From positions 19,002 through 83,001 of the forward strand of contig NZ_JAJSBI010000029.1 in NCBI RefSeq assembly GCF_021261325.1: 64,000 nt of DNA, in the 5' to 3' direction. Position 1 is the stretch's first letter, and each line of letters opens with the position of its first letter. Shown here piece by piece: positions 33,625-43,201 of the stretch. The notes beneath the pieces are model-generated. The model saw only the letters and a program-made list of their open reading frames with translations, had not been told where the DNA came from and ran no database searches. The stretch comes from Streptomyces guryensis (GTDB lineage: Bacteria; Actinomycetota; Actinomycetes; Streptomycetales; Streptomycetaceae). A program made the position numbers and the translations under genes.

Positions 33625-34272
33625 TCAGCCTGCCGCCGTGTGCAGGGCCCTCAGCACGTCCTCGTCCGTCAGCTGCTCGAACCGCTCGTAGCAGAGGCCC
33701 ACAGCCATGAAGGACGCCGGCCGCCGAAGGCAGACCACCTCGTCGGCCTCGGCGCGCATCTCGTCCGCCGCGCGCGGTGAGCCGACCGGCACAGCGAGTA
33801 CGACGCGCTCGGGGGCCTGACGCCGTACGTACCGCAGTGCGGCGCGGGCCGTCGATCCGGTGGCGAGCCCGTCGTCGACGACGATGGCGGTGCGGCCCGT
33901 GAGGTCGGGGGCGGGGCGGCCCTGACGGTAGAGGCGTTCGCGGCGGTGGAGTTCCTTTCGTTCGCGTTCGACCACCGGGGCGAGCATGGTCTCGGTCAGG
34001 TCCAGTTGACGGAGGGCGTCCTCGTCGAGGAGGGGATCGTCGTCGCCGACGATCGCTCCGACGCCGAGTTCCTCCTGGAAGGGGGCGCCGATCTTCCGTA
34101 CGACCAGTACGTCGAGTGGGGCGTCCAGCGCCCGCGCCACCTCCCGGGCCACGGCGACTCCCCCGCGCGGAAGGGCCAGGACGAGGGGGTGCGGCAGGAC
34201 GCCCTTCTCCTGCTGGATCCGCAGCCGCTCGGCCAGTTCCCGCCCGGCCTCGGTGCGGTCATGGAACTGCAT
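33625..34272 (-). CDS. Phosphoribosyltransferase family protein
   Basis: This 215-residue protein has the PRPP-binding loop IVVDDGLATGST at residues 130-141 and the type I phosphoribosyltransferase fold. Proteins of this branch are often fused to or beside a dienelactone-hydrolase-like domain, and exactly that hydrolase gene is upstream on the same strand 124 bp away. The catalysed transfer is unknown. The ATG at 34272 follows GGAG at 11 bp. Confidence 0.88.
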   Translation of the reverse strand: MQFHDRTEAGRELAERLRIQQEKGVLPHPLVLALPRGGVAVAREVARALDAPLDVLVVRKIGAPFQEELGVGAIVGDDDPLLDEDALRQLDLTETMLAPVVERERKELHRRERLYRQGRPAPDLTGRTAIVVDDGLATGSTARAALRYVRRQAPERVVLAVPVGSPRAADEMRAEADEVVCLRRPASFMAVGLCYERFEQLTDEDVLRALHTAAG

Positions 34273-34396
34273 CGCGGTCGCCACTCCTTCCCACACGGAG
34301 ACGGCCCCCTCGGTCCGGTTCCCCGCGTACCCCGCGCGCGCCGGTCGAAGCACACGCCCCGGCCGTCCCTCCGTCTCGCGCGCGGCCCGTCGCCCC

Positions 34397-35074
34397 TCAC
34401 TGCTCCGCTACGGCCTCACCTGCGGTCTTGAGGCGGTCGTCGCACCAGTGGCGCACCATCTCCGCGACCTGCTCCAGCGCTCCGGGCTCCTCGAACAGGT
34501 GCGTGGCGCCGGGCACCACACGCAGCGAGTGCGGACCGCTCAGCTCCCGGGCCGCCGCCTGGTTCAGCCGCAGCACCTCCGGGTCCATGCCGCCGACGAT
34601 CAGGAGCACGGGGGCCCGTACGCCGGGGAGGACGTCGCCGGCCAGGTCGGGGCGCCCGCCCCGCGACACGACGGTCAGGGTGCGCAGTGGCCGCTCCGCG
34701 GCGGCCACCAGGGCCGCTGCCGCCCCGGTGCTGGCCCCGAACAGGACGACCGGAAGCTTCCCTGTGTCGGGCTGTGTTTCCAGCCAGTCGACCACGGCGA
34801 CCACGCGGCGGCCCAGGAGAGGTATGTCGAAGCGGTACTCCGCCGTCGATGCGTCCCGGCGGTCCTCCTCCTCGGTGAGCAGGTCCATCAGGGCGGTACC
34901 CAGCCCGGCGGTGCGCAGTTCGGCAGCGACCGCGCGGTTGCGGGGGCTGTGCCGGGAGCTGCCGCTGCCGTGGGCGAACACCACGACCGCGCGGGCCGAG
35001 TCGGGCAGGACCAGATCGCCCGGGAGCGCCACGCCATCGGCGGGAACCGTGATCAGCTGGGAGATCATCGCCAT
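34397..35074 (-). CDS. Dienelactone-hydrolase-like alpha/beta hydrolase
   Basis: This 225-residue hydrolase has the opening VVVFAHGSGSSRHSPRNR, the nucleophile Ser115 in FGASTGAAAAL, the acid in GGMDPEVL near 175, and the His in GATHLFEEPG near 207. It is the usual partner of the phosphoribosyltransferase that follows it, in stress/dormancy-type clusters. The start is chosen at 35074 (MAMISQL) for spacing from GAGGA; 35068 and 35077 are alternatives. Confidence 0.85.
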   Translation of the reverse strand: MAMISQLITVPADGVALPGDLVLPDSARAVVVFAHGSGSSRHSPRNRAVAAELRTAGLGTALMDLLTEEEDRRDASTAEYRFDIPLLGRRVVAVVDWLETQPDTGKLPVVLFGASTGAAAALVAAAERPLRTLTVVSRGGRPDLAGDVLPGVRAPVLLIVGGMDPEVLRLNQAAARELSGPHSLRVVPGATHLFEEPGALEQVAEMVRHWCDDRLKTAGEAVAEQ

Positions 35075-35173
35075 CATCTTCTTCCTCGTGGCCGGCCCGG
35101 CGGGGCCTCGTATGGCCTGCCGGGTCACGGGTACCCGTACTGCCGAAGTACTTCTTTCGAGGAGATGACTCGG

Positions 35174-35482
35174 ATGCTGCTCATCGGACTGCTTCTCCTC
35201 GGGGCGACAGGCGCCTTCACCGCCCTGGCGATCGCCGGCAACCTGTCCGGGGGCCCCGAATACACCGTCTCGGTGCTCGATCACCGGATCGCCACCATGA
35301 ACACGCTGGCCGTCTTCAGCTCCGGCCTCGCGCTGGCGCTCATCTTCTGCCTGGCGCTGGCCACGGCGGTGAGCGGCGCGTCGCACCGCCCGACGCATCG
35401 CCGCCATCGCAGGGTGCGGACGCGCGGCAACGGCGGGACCACCCGTATCGACGACATGACGGGGCCGGACCAGCGGGCCTGA
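35174..35482 (+). CDS. Small two-segment membrane protein
   Basis: This 102-residue protein has two hydrophobic segments (MLLIGLLLLGATGAFTALAI near the start, and TLAVFSSGLALALIFCLAL in the middle) and a basic, His/Arg-rich tail (HRPTHRRHRRVR), so it sits in the membrane with a cytoplasmic basic end. GGAG lies 9 bp before the ATG at 35174. No function known. It converges on the next gene with a 6-bp gap. Confidence 0.65.
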   Translation: MLLIGLLLLGATGAFTALAIAGNLSGGPEYTVSVLDHRIATMNTLAVFSSGLALALIFCLALATAVSGASHRPTHRRHRRVRTRGNGGTTRIDDMTGPDQRA

Positions 35483-35488
35483 GGTGTC

Positions 35489-36250
35489 TCACCGGTGCCG
35501 CAGCCGCACGAGGTGGTACAGCACCGGCATCACGGTCGTGCGGTTCTCCTTCAGCGTGGGCTGCAGGAAGCGGTAGAAGCTCGGCTTGGTGAACTGGCGC
35601 AGGGCGACGGCGGCCAGGCTCAGGTTCCAGTGGGCGTGGCCGACGAAGCAGTAGTCGGAGGTCGTGCCGTCGAGAGGCTGCAGCAGCAGCGAGTTGTCGA
35701 GGCCGGTTTCGGCGGCGTACCAGCCCGCGAGGTGCTCCCAGAGTTCTGCGATGAGTTCGGGATCATCACCGACGAAGTAGCTGAACTGGAACAGGCCCTC
35801 CTGGCTGCGGCCCACGTCGGCGACGCACTTGCCGCAGCGGGCCGCCATCACATGGACGTCGCCGGCGGCCTGCTCCAGCCGTCGGCGCAGTTGACGGTAG
35901 GCGGGGGTGTCCTGCACCAGCTCGATGTCCTGCGGCGTCCTGGTCTCGACGAGGACGACCACGTCGTAGCGGGCCGGGTGGACGGTGTCCGACGGGTGCC
36001 GGCCGACGGTCGGTGCCACGGCGGCGGCCTGGTACACGCTCGCTCGTTTCACCTCGCCCAGGCTGGCCAGGTCCTCCGCCTCGGCCCGCAGCAGATCGAG
36101 CAGGTGTGTCTTGTCACGGCTGTGCCCGGGCCTGCCGATCCCGCCCGGAGGCTCCACCGCCGCCGCGATGTGGAGGTAGCCGGACGGCGGCGGCTCGGCG
36201 AGGTGCGCCGGAGCGAACTTGGAGCGTGGGTGAACGAGGGTGACGCTCAT
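35489..36250 (-). CDS. Protein of unknown function, dimeric alpha/beta-barrel-like
   Basis: This 253-residue protein has two halves with strand/helix patterns (YDVVVLVETRTPQDIELVQD; LFQFSYFVGDDPELIAELWE) that suggest a doubled dimeric alpha/beta-barrel (ferredoxin-like) fold. A CxxC pair is in ARCGKCVADVG. The C-terminus (FTKPSFYRFLQPTLKENRTT and VMPVLYHLVRLRHR) looks conserved. I recognise no named family. It is divergent from a CapA-like gene. Function unknown. Confidence 0.55.
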   Translation of the reverse strand: MSVTLVHPRSKFAPAHLAEPPPSGYLHIAAAVEPPGGIGRPGHSRDKTHLLDLLRAEAEDLASLGEVKRASVYQAAAVAPTVGRHPSDTVHPARYDVVVLVETRTPQDIELVQDTPAYRQLRRRLEQAAGDVHVMAARCGKCVADVGRSQEGLFQFSYFVGDDPELIAELWEHLAGWYAAETGLDNSLLLQPLDGTTSDYCFVGHAHWNLSLAAVALRQFTKPSFYRFLQPTLKENRTTVMPVLYHLVRLRHR

Positions 36251-36355
36251 GGGATTCTCCCGCGGAACGGTGCGTTCCCTGGCCGTGGTAGCGCCTACCC
36301 GAAATGCCCGGCCTCACGCTCGCCTCGTCCGCGTGACGGCCACTACCGTGGGGGC

Positions 36356-37492
36356 ATGGGCGGCGGCACGGTGACGCTGTTCCTGTGCGGCGATGTGATG
36401 CTCGGGCGCGGCGTCGACCAGATCCTGGCGCACCCCGGCGAACCGGAACTGCGGGAGGGGTACGTCGGAGACGCCCGCTCCTACGTCTGCCTGGCGGAGT
36501 CGGTGAGCGGTCCGGTTCCCGCCCCTGTGGCACCGTCCTGGCCGTGGGGCGAGGCCCTGCGCGTGCTGGCGGAAGCCGCCCCGGATGTCCGGATCGTGAA
36601 CCTGGAGACGTCCGTGACGGGCAGCGCCGCCTTCGCGCCCGACAAGCTGATCCACTACCGCATGCATCCGGCCAACCTGCCCGCCCTCGCCGTCGCTCGC
36701 CCGGACGTCTGCGTCCTCGCCAACAACCACGTGCTGGACTTCGGCCGTGAGGGCCTGACGGAGACGCTGGACGCGCTGGCCCGGGCGGGCCTGCGGACGG
36801 CGGGAGCGGGACGCAGCGCCGGGGAGGCCCACGCGCCCGCCGCGGTGCCGGTCCCGGACGGCGGCCGGGTGCTGGTGTTCGCCCTCGGGGCACAATCCAG
36901 CGGTATTCCGCCGGGCTGGGCGGCGACCGCCGACCTGTCGGGGGTCTCCTGTCTGCCCGAGGTGTCGGCGGCCGCCGCCGCGGAGATCGTCCAGCGGGTG
37001 CGGGCGGAAAGACGTACGGGCGACCTCGTGGTCGTGTCCGTGCACTGGGGCTCGAACTGGGGGTACCGGGTGCCCCGGGAACACGTCCGCTTCGCCCGCG
37101 CCCTGGTGGACGGCGGGGTCGACGTGGTCCACGGCCACTCCTCGCACCATCCCCGCCGGATCGAGGTCTACCGCGACCGGCTGATCCTTTACGGCTGCGG
37201 CGACTTCATCGACGACTACGAGGGCATCGGCGGCCACGAGGAGTACCGCGACGACCTGCGGATCGCCTACCTCCTCACGGTCGCGGCGGACACCGGGCGG
37301 CTGACCGGCCTGCGCATGGTGCCCCTGCGGGCCCGGCGCATGCGTCTCGAACCCGCGCCGGACGCGGACCGCGGCTGGCTGTGCGCCACCCTGAACCGCA
37401 TCAGCGACGCCGTACACGTGACCCTGGAACCCGACGGCACGCTCACGCTGCCGTACCCCGCCCCCGAACGCCGAACCGGGACCGGCCCGTGA
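36356..37492 (+). CDS. CapA-family metallophosphatase-like protein
   Basis: This 378-residue protein belongs to the CapA (PGA_cap) family, related to calcineurin-like metallophosphatases: FLCGDVMLGRGVDQIL at the N-terminus, NLETSVTG and LANNHVLDFGREGL as metal-site motifs, VSVHWGSNW, and the last His motif HGHSSHHPRRIEVY. CapA proteins work in poly-gamma-glutamate or surface polymer export, but stand-alone copies like this one have unknown substrates. No signal peptide is seen. The ATG follows only GGGGG. Confidence 0.88.
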   Translation: MGGGTVTLFLCGDVMLGRGVDQILAHPGEPELREGYVGDARSYVCLAESVSGPVPAPVAPSWPWGEALRVLAEAAPDVRIVNLETSVTGSAAFAPDKLIHYRMHPANLPALAVARPDVCVLANNHVLDFGREGLTETLDALARAGLRTAGAGRSAGEAHAPAAVPVPDGGRVLVFALGAQSSGIPPGWAATADLSGVSCLPEVSAAAAAEIVQRVRAERRTGDLVVVSVHWGSNWGYRVPREHVRFARALVDGGVDVVHGHSSHHPRRIEVYRDRLILYGCGDFIDDYEGIGGHEEYRDDLRIAYLLTVAADTGRLTGLRMVPLRARRMRLEPAPDADRGWLCATLNRISDAVHVTLEPDGTLTLPYPAPERRTGTGP

Positions 37493-37556
37493 ACCGATGA
37501 CGACTCGCATCCCGCACACGGCTACCGGGTCGAGGGAGGCCGGCCGTTCGGGAACC

Positions 37557-37982
37557 TCAGCGGTTCGGGGCCGCCCTGCCGATGTCCATCAGGGCCGAGT
37601 GCGGGTCCTCGGTGCCGGCGAGGTCGCCGAGGCTGACGAAGCCGACCGGGCAGCCGCCGCGCTCTACGACCGGAAGGCGGCGGACGGCGTACTTGCGCAT
37701 CAGTTCGAGGGCGCGGTCGGTCGTGTCGTCCGGCGTCAGGGTCACCACGGGCGGTGGTGTGCACACCGAGCCGACGGTCGTGTCGGCGGGGTCCCGGCCC
37801 GCTGCGAGCGCCCGGACCACGATGTCACGGTCGGTGAGCACACCGAACAGGTCGCAGTCGTAGGCCACCAGCACGTCACCCACGTCCTGCTCACGCATCA
37901 CGCGGGCCGCACGCGCCACCGTGGTCATGGGCTCGACGGCGGCCGCGCCGGGTGACATCACGTCGCGTATCTTCCGGGTCAT
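37557..37982 (-). CDS. CBS-domain protein
   Basis: This 141-residue protein consists of two CBS motifs (RDVMSPGAAAVEPMTTVARA, then DVLVAYDCDLFGVLTDRDIV; VVTLTPDDTTDRALELMRKY, then RLPVVERGGCPVGFVSLGDLA), which pair to bind adenine nucleotides. Such small proteins are typical of stress/dormancy regulons and fit with the phosphoribosyltransferase/hydrolase genes 3 kb away. GGGAGG precedes the ATG. Confidence 0.88.
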   Translation of the reverse strand: MTRKIRDVMSPGAAAVEPMTTVARAARVMREQDVGDVLVAYDCDLFGVLTDRDIVVRALAAGRDPADTTVGSVCTPPPVVTLTPDDTTDRALELMRKYAVRRLPVVERGGCPVGFVSLGDLAGTEDPHSALMDIGRAAPNR

Positions 37983-38089
37983 GGTGCCTCCCAGGTCCTC
38001 GATCGCGAGGTAGTGCTTGTCGCCCGCGTAGCCCGCAGCGGAATCGGTAAACCGGCCGGCCGCCGTCGGGCGGAGCCCCGGCTCGGGCG

Positions 38090-39765
38090 TCACCGCAGTC
38101 CGGGCAGGCTGCGCAGCTCTTCGATCCTCAGGAGACGGGCCAGCGCCACGAACGCCAGAGCCAGTGCGAGCGTTCCCGCGGCGAGGGCACCCACGGTGGC
38201 CCAGGTACCGCTGCCCAGGACGGTGGTGCAGGCGTGTGCGGCGGTCCAGCCCGCGGCCGCGGCGAGCGCGGCGGCGAACAGCAGTCTGAGGTAGGTGCGC
38301 CGCACGGCGCCGTCGTCCAGGCGGCCGCCGGTCCTGCGGCGCAGCAGCCGTGCGGTCAGCGCGAGGCCGGCGAAGTAGGAGAGGGCGTAGGCGCCGGCCA
38401 TGCCGGTCACGGACCAGCGGGCGGGCAGCAGGACGTGGCAGGCGGTGGCCAGGGCGATGTTCACGGCGGAGATCCACACGGCCATGAAGAACGGGGTGCG
38501 GGTGTCCTCGAAGGCGTAGAAGCCGCGCAGCAGCAGGTACTGCGCGGAGAACGGGATCAGGCCGAGCCCGAACGCCTGCAGCATGTGCCCGCCCGGCTGC
38601 GCGATGGTGGCGTCGGACGCGCCGTGGGCGAAGAGCAGTGTGCCGATCTGGGGCCCCAGGGCGAGGAAGAGGAAGGCCGCGGGCACGACGACGACGCCGG
38701 TGACGCGCAGCGCCCGCGACAGGTCGGCGCGCAGGTCCGCGACGCGGCCCTGCTCATCCGCGGCAGCAGCGCGGTCACCAGGGACACCGTGACGATGGAC
38801 TGGGGCAGCATCCAGATGGTCTGCGCGTACATGTAGGCGGAGTAGCCCACACCGGCCTTCGTCCGTTGCGCGTCGGCGGCGTTGGCGTAGCTCGTGATCA
38901 CCGCCAGGGAGACCTGGTTGGCCAGGACGAACAGCAGCGTCCACTTCGCCGCGTGGATACCGCTGCCCAGGCCGGTGCCGCGCCAGTCGAACCGGGGGCG
39001 GAAACGGAATCCTGCCGCCCGCGCGAACGGGATCAGCGCCAGAGCCTGTACGGCGATGCCGGCGGTCGTCCCGACACCCAGGAGCCGCACCTGGGCCTCG
39101 GTGATGTCCTCGACCCGCTCCGGGACGGTCATCAGGCCCAGGTAGGCGCCGAACATGCCGATCAGGACGACGTTGTTGAGGACCGGGGTCCACATCATCG
39201 CCCCGAACTTCTCGCGCGCGTTGAGTACTTGGCCGTAGATGCCGAACAACCCGTAGAAGAAGATCTGCGGGAGCAGGAACCGCCCGAACGTCACCGTGAG
39301 TTGAAAGGCCTCGTGCTTGTCCGGGGTGTCCTCGATGTAGACACCGACGATCTGCGGTGTGGCCCACACCGCGAGTGCGGTGCCCACGCCGAGCACGCAC
39401 ACCACGAGGGTCACCAGCCGCTGCTCGTAGGCCCGGCCGCCGTCGGAATCGGTGGCGCGCGCCCGTACCAGCTGGGGTACCAGTACGGCGTTCAGCGCAC
39501 CGCCGATCAACAGGGTGTACAGGCTGGTCGGCACCGTGTTCGCCGTGTTGTACGTGTCGGCCAGCTGGCCCAGGCCCAGTGCCGCGGCCTGCATCACCTG
39601 CCGTATCAGCCCCGTGGCCCGGGACACGACGGTGGCCACAGCCATCAGCACCGACGACCGGCCCGGTCCGCCCGTCGCCGCTTTCCTCCGCCGGACGGCA
39701 TGCCGCCCCCGTGCTCGTTCGCCCGTCGACGTGGTCAGCGTCGCGGGCTGCTCCCCCTGCTTCAT
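38090..39765 (-). pseudogene. murJ: MurJ/MviN lipid II flippase-like gene with a frameshift
   Basis: Two minus frames together encode a MurJ-like flippase of about 558 codons. The first runs from 39765 (RRRKAATGGPGRSSVLMAVA) through the transmembrane core to SLVTALLPRMSRAA; the second continues with RVADLRADLSRALR to the C-terminus at 38090. The change is one base, near 38745. The gene lacks the long N-terminal extension of the main Streptomyces MurJ and is away from the usual chromosomal neighbourhood, so it is an accessory copy. It may be dead or the frameshift may be a sequence error. Confidence 0.8.
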
Positions 39766-39774
39766 CCGGCCAAC

Positions 39775-40170
39775 CTATGCCTTCAAGATCTGTTCCGCGC
39801 ATTCCTGCATCCGGAGGCGGTCTTCGGCGAACCACCCCTGCCAAGGCTCATCGAGCGGCAGCCAGGCCGCGGGCTGTCCCTCCTCAGGGTTCAACCGCAT
39901 TCGCCGGTCGAGGACTTGCAGAAAGGTCACCCCCACGGTGGCAGCCCAGTCGGGGTGGCAGGAGCGCACCGTGACAGCCGCGGGCACCGGAAGGAGCGGT
40001 GCCCGGATGCCGGTCTCCTCGAACAACTCCCGGCGTGCCGCGTCGCGAGGAGTCTCACCGGGGTCCACCTTGCCGCCGGGCGAAGCAGGCGGGTTCGTCG
40101 ATTTCTGGCCGGTGAGTCGCAGGAACCGACGCGTGCGTGGTTCACCGGCAGCTATGAGTAGGGCGGGTTC
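39775..40170 (-). pseudogene. NUDIX hydrolase, N-terminus incomplete
   Basis: The minus frame ends with a clear Nudix box GGKVDPGETPRDAARRELFE followed by ETGI, then about 75 residues of C-terminal NUDIX domain. Upstream in frame, LLIAAGEPRTRRFLRLTG looks like the N-terminal strand, but no start codon was found before the frame fades near 40200. Starting at GTG 40068 would remove the first strand. It is 9 bp from murJ on the same strand. Probably a truncated or start-less gene that would hydrolyse nucleoside diphosphate derivatives. Confidence 0.55.
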
Positions 40171-40342
40171 GCGGCCGAACGAGCTCGGGGCGAGCGGCCC
40201 GTCATCGCTGCGGTGTGTCTGGCCGGTCGGCGATCTGAGTGCCGTGGTCGGAACGGGCTTGACCTTGACGCTGGGTCAACCCTCCATCCTTCCGGGAGGA
40301 GCTTCCGCGCAGTCGCCCGGAACAGCTCCGCGAAGGAGGCAG

Positions 40343-41158
40343 ATGACCATGACAGCCCAATCGATCGCCGGTCCGGCGATTCGCGTGCAAGATCTCAAGA
40401 AGTCGTACGGGAAGCTCGAAGTGCTGCGCGGTGTGGACTTCGACGTGGTGCCGGGCAGCATCTTCGCCCTGCTCGGTTCCAATGGGGCGGGCAAGACCAC
40501 GACCGTGAGGATCCTCGCCACGCTCCTGAAAGCCGACGCGGGGGCGGCGAGCGTCAATGGCTTCGACGTTGTCACGCAGCCGGCGAACGTGCGGGAGTCC
40601 ATCAGTCTCACCGGGCAGTTCGCGGCCGTCGACGAGATCCTCAGCGGTCGGGAGAACCTCGCCCTGGTCGCCAGGCTGCGCCACCTCAAGGACCCTGGCG
40701 CGACTGCGGATGACCTGCTGAGGCGTTTCTCGCTGAGCGAGGCGGGCGCGCGGCGAGTGTCCACGTATTCGGGTGGGATGCGCCGTCGGCTGGACATTGC
40801 GATGAGCCTCATCGGGAATTCGCCGGTGATCTTCCTGGACGAGCCGACGGCCGGACTCGACCCCGAGGCGCGCATCGAGGTGTGGGATGCGGTCAAGGAG
40901 CTCGCCAGCCACGGAACGACGGTGCTGCTCACCACGCAGTACCTGGAGGAGGCCGAGCAGTTGGCCGACCGGATCGCGATCCTCCACCAGGGCCGGATCA
41001 TCGTGAACGGCACCCTCGCCGAGCTCAAGCAGCTCTTCCCGCCCGCCACGGTCGAGTACGTCGAGAAGCAACCGACTCTCGAGGAGATCTTCCTCGCCGT
41101 CATCGGCGGCAGCGACAAGAGCGAAGCCACCGGCACGACAACTGGGGGACGAGGATGA
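40343..41158 (+). CDS. ABC transporter ATP-binding protein, DrrA type
   Basis: This protein of about 271 residues is a drug-export ATPase of the DrrA (daunorubicin resistance) family: Walker A GSNGAGKTTT near residue 46, signature YSGGMRRRLDIA near 138, Walker B VIFLDEPTAGLD near 158, and the H-loop replaced by Gln (TTQYLEEAEQLADRI), as usual in this family. AAGGAGG precedes two possible ATGs, 40343 and 40349. It overlaps the permease gene by ATGA, so they are translationally coupled, and a MerR regulator follows. Confidence 0.93.
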   Translation: MTMTAQSIAGPAIRVQDLKKSYGKLEVLRGVDFDVVPGSIFALLGSNGAGKTTTVRILATLLKADAGAASVNGFDVVTQPANVRESISLTGQFAAVDEILSGRENLALVARLRHLKDPGATADDLLRRFSLSEAGARRVSTYSGGMRRRLDIAMSLIGNSPVIFLDEPTAGLDPEARIEVWDAVKELASHGTTVLLTTQYLEEAEQLADRIAILHQGRIIVNGTLAELKQLFPPATVEYVEKQPTLEEIFLAVIGGSDKSEATGTTTGGRG

Positions 41159-41916
41159 CCACGTACTTCTTCAACGACACAGCCGCGCTCACGGTGCGGA
41201 CCCTGCGCCACGTCACACGCAGCATGGACACCATCATCACGACCGCCATCACGCCGGTCGCCATGATGCTGATGTTCGTCTACGTGTTCGGAGGCGCCAT
41301 CGATACCGGGTCGGTTCCGTACGTGAACTACATGCTGCCCGGCATCCTGCTCATGACCATCGCCTCAGGCATCTCCTATACCGCGTACCGGCTGTTCACC
41401 GATGTGAAGAGCGGCATCTTCGAACGCTTCCAGTCCATGCCGATCGCCCGGTCGGGTGTGCTGTGGGCCCACGTCGTCACCTCTTTGGTCGCCAACCTGA
41501 TCGCGCTCGTGCTCGTCGTGGGCGTCGCTGTGCTCATGGGCTTCCGCTCAGGGGCAGAAGTGTCGGCATGGCTCGCGGTCACCGGCATCCTGCTCCTGTT
41601 CACCCTGGCGTTGACCTGGCTCGCCGTGATCCCCGGGCTTTCCGCGTCGTCGGTCGAGGGTGCTGGCGCGTTCGCCTACCCCCTCATCTTCCTGCCGTTC
41701 GTCAGTTCGGCGTTCGTGCCCACGAAGACGATGCCCGGCCCGGTGCGCTGGTTCGCCGAGCATCAGCCGGTGACGTCGATCGTCAACACGATCCGTGCCC
41801 TGTTCGCCCAGCAGCCGGTCGGCGACGACATCTGGACCGCCCTCGCGTGGTGCGTCGGCATCCTCGTCGTGGCGTACGTCTTCGCGATGGCCACCTATCG
41901 CCGGAAGATCGCCTGA
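41155..41916 (+). CDS. ABC transporter permease, DrrB type
   Basis: This 253-residue permease has six hydrophobic segments and the ABC-2 pattern (MLMFVYVFGGAI, LPGILLMTIASGISYTAYRL, FLPFVSSAFVPTKTMPG). With the DrrA-like ATPase it forms an exporter for a lipophilic drug. It starts at the ATGA overlap with the ATPase gene, 15 bp before the MerR gene, so all three genes form one operon. Confidence 0.92.
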   Translation: MTTYFFNDTAALTVRTLRHVTRSMDTIITTAITPVAMMLMFVYVFGGAIDTGSVPYVNYMLPGILLMTIASGISYTAYRLFTDVKSGIFERFQSMPIARSGVLWAHVVTSLVANLIALVLVVGVAVLMGFRSGAEVSAWLAVTGILLLFTLALTWLAVIPGLSASSVEGAGAFAYPLIFLPFVSSAFVPTKTMPGPVRWFAEHQPVTSIVNTIRALFAQQPVGDDIWTALAWCVGILVVAYVFAMATYRRKIA

Positions 41917-41931
41917 GGCAGGCTGAGACCC

Positions 41932-42726
41932 ATGCTCACCATCAGCCAGCTTGCGTCGTACGCCGGGGTGACGGTGCGGGCGGTACGTCACTACCACCGG
42001 ATCGGGTTGCTGCCGGAGCCCGAGCGCGACCGGTCCGGATACCGGACCTACGACGCTGTCGCGGTCGTGCGACTGATCCGGATCCGCACCCTCGCAGACG
42101 CCGGTGTTCCGCTGGCCCGGGTACAGGAACTCCTCGCCGCCGGCCCGGAGGAGTTCGCCGGCGGCGTCCAGGAGATCGACAAGGCCCTGCGTGCCGAGAT
42201 CCGGCGGCTGGAGGACACTCGCAGCCGACTCGCCAGGCTCGCCGCCGGAGAGCATCTGGCGCTTCCGCAGAGCGTCGTGGACTACCTCGACCGGCTGCGC
42301 GGTCTCGGCGTTGAGGAGCGGTACATCGAGATGGAGCGGGACGCCTGGATCATGATCGCCGCCCAGGTGCCGCATTCGATCGACTCCGTGATCGCCAAGA
42401 AGCACGAGGAGCTGGACGACCCGGAGATGGTGAAGCTCTACAGCCTTCTCAGCGGGGCACTCGACTGGCCGGCCGACGATCCGCGGATCGTCCAGGTCGC
42501 CGACATCATGGAGCGCTTGATGATTCGCGCTGTGGAGGTCGGCGAGGTGGGAGCCGATGACGGCATCGACGATCAGTTCGTCGACCTGCTGGACTCAGCC
42601 ATGGTCGAGTCCTCACCGCACGCCGCGCGGCTGTTGGCGATTCTGGAGGAGCGGGGCTGGAGGGGCTGGACCCGCATCGAGCGAGTGCCTGCCGAGAGAC
42701 TCAACCCTGAGCTGCCGCCATCGTGA
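41932..42726 (+). CDS. MerR-family transcriptional regulator
   Basis: This 264-residue protein has the MerR HTH (LTISQLASYAGVTVRAVRHY and RIGLLPEPERDRSGYRTY, residues 2-40) and a coiled coil, then a C-terminal ligand-binding region of about 150 residues, typical of multidrug-sensing MerR proteins. It closes the drrAB-like operon and probably senses the exported drug. Confidence 0.9.
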   Translation: MLTISQLASYAGVTVRAVRHYHRIGLLPEPERDRSGYRTYDAVAVVRLIRIRTLADAGVPLARVQELLAAGPEEFAGGVQEIDKALRAEIRRLEDTRSRLARLAAGEHLALPQSVVDYLDRLRGLGVEERYIEMERDAWIMIAAQVPHSIDSVIAKKHEELDDPEMVKLYSLLSGALDWPADDPRIVQVADIMERLMIRAVEVGEVGADDGIDDQFVDLLDSAMVESSPHAARLLAILEERGWRGWTRIERVPAERLNPELPPS

Positions 42727-42779
42727 AGGCAGGTCAGGGTCCTGGAGTGACGCTAAGTGGGGGTGCACGTGCTTCCCGG

Positions 42780-43072
42780 GGGCGGCCGTCTGCCTCAGCA
42801 AACAAGGTGGAACTGTGTTTCACACCCCGGCCTACGCCTCCTGGGCCAACCCGATCGAAGCACACTTCGGGCCGCTGCGGCAGTTCACCCTGGCCAACTC
42901 CCACCACCGCAGCCACCCCGCGCAAACCCGGGCCCTGCACCGCTACCTGCGCTGGCGCAACGCCAACGCCCGCCACCCCGACGTACTCGCCGCCCAGCGC
43001 AAGGAGCGCGCCCGCATCCGCAGCGAGAAAGGCGTCCGCCGGGGCGGACGCCCCCTGGCACCCGCAGCCTGA
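42780..43072 (+). mobile_element. IS630-family transposase remnant
   Basis: C-terminal DDE transposase sequence: ANKVELCFTP in one frame, then AYASWANPIEAHFGPLRQFT and about 65 more residues in the next frame to a stop at 43072. The motif WANPIE holds the last acidic catalytic residue. N-terminal two thirds and terminal inverted repeats are gone. It marks an old insertion site at the end of the drrAB-merR operon. Confidence 0.75.
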
Positions 43073-43201
43073 GAAATCCGGCGCCAAGTAGTCACGGCAC
43101 TCAACGGACGTGGTGAAGTTCGCTGCTGATCCCTCGCCATTCGGCCTGCCCGAAGGCCCAGGCGCCGAGAAGAACCAGCACTTGACTTCGCCATAACCCG
43201 C

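Noticed and set aside
38700..38800. Programmed frameshift in murJ
   Set aside because: No slippery run or downstream structure is evident, and MurJ is not known to need recoding.
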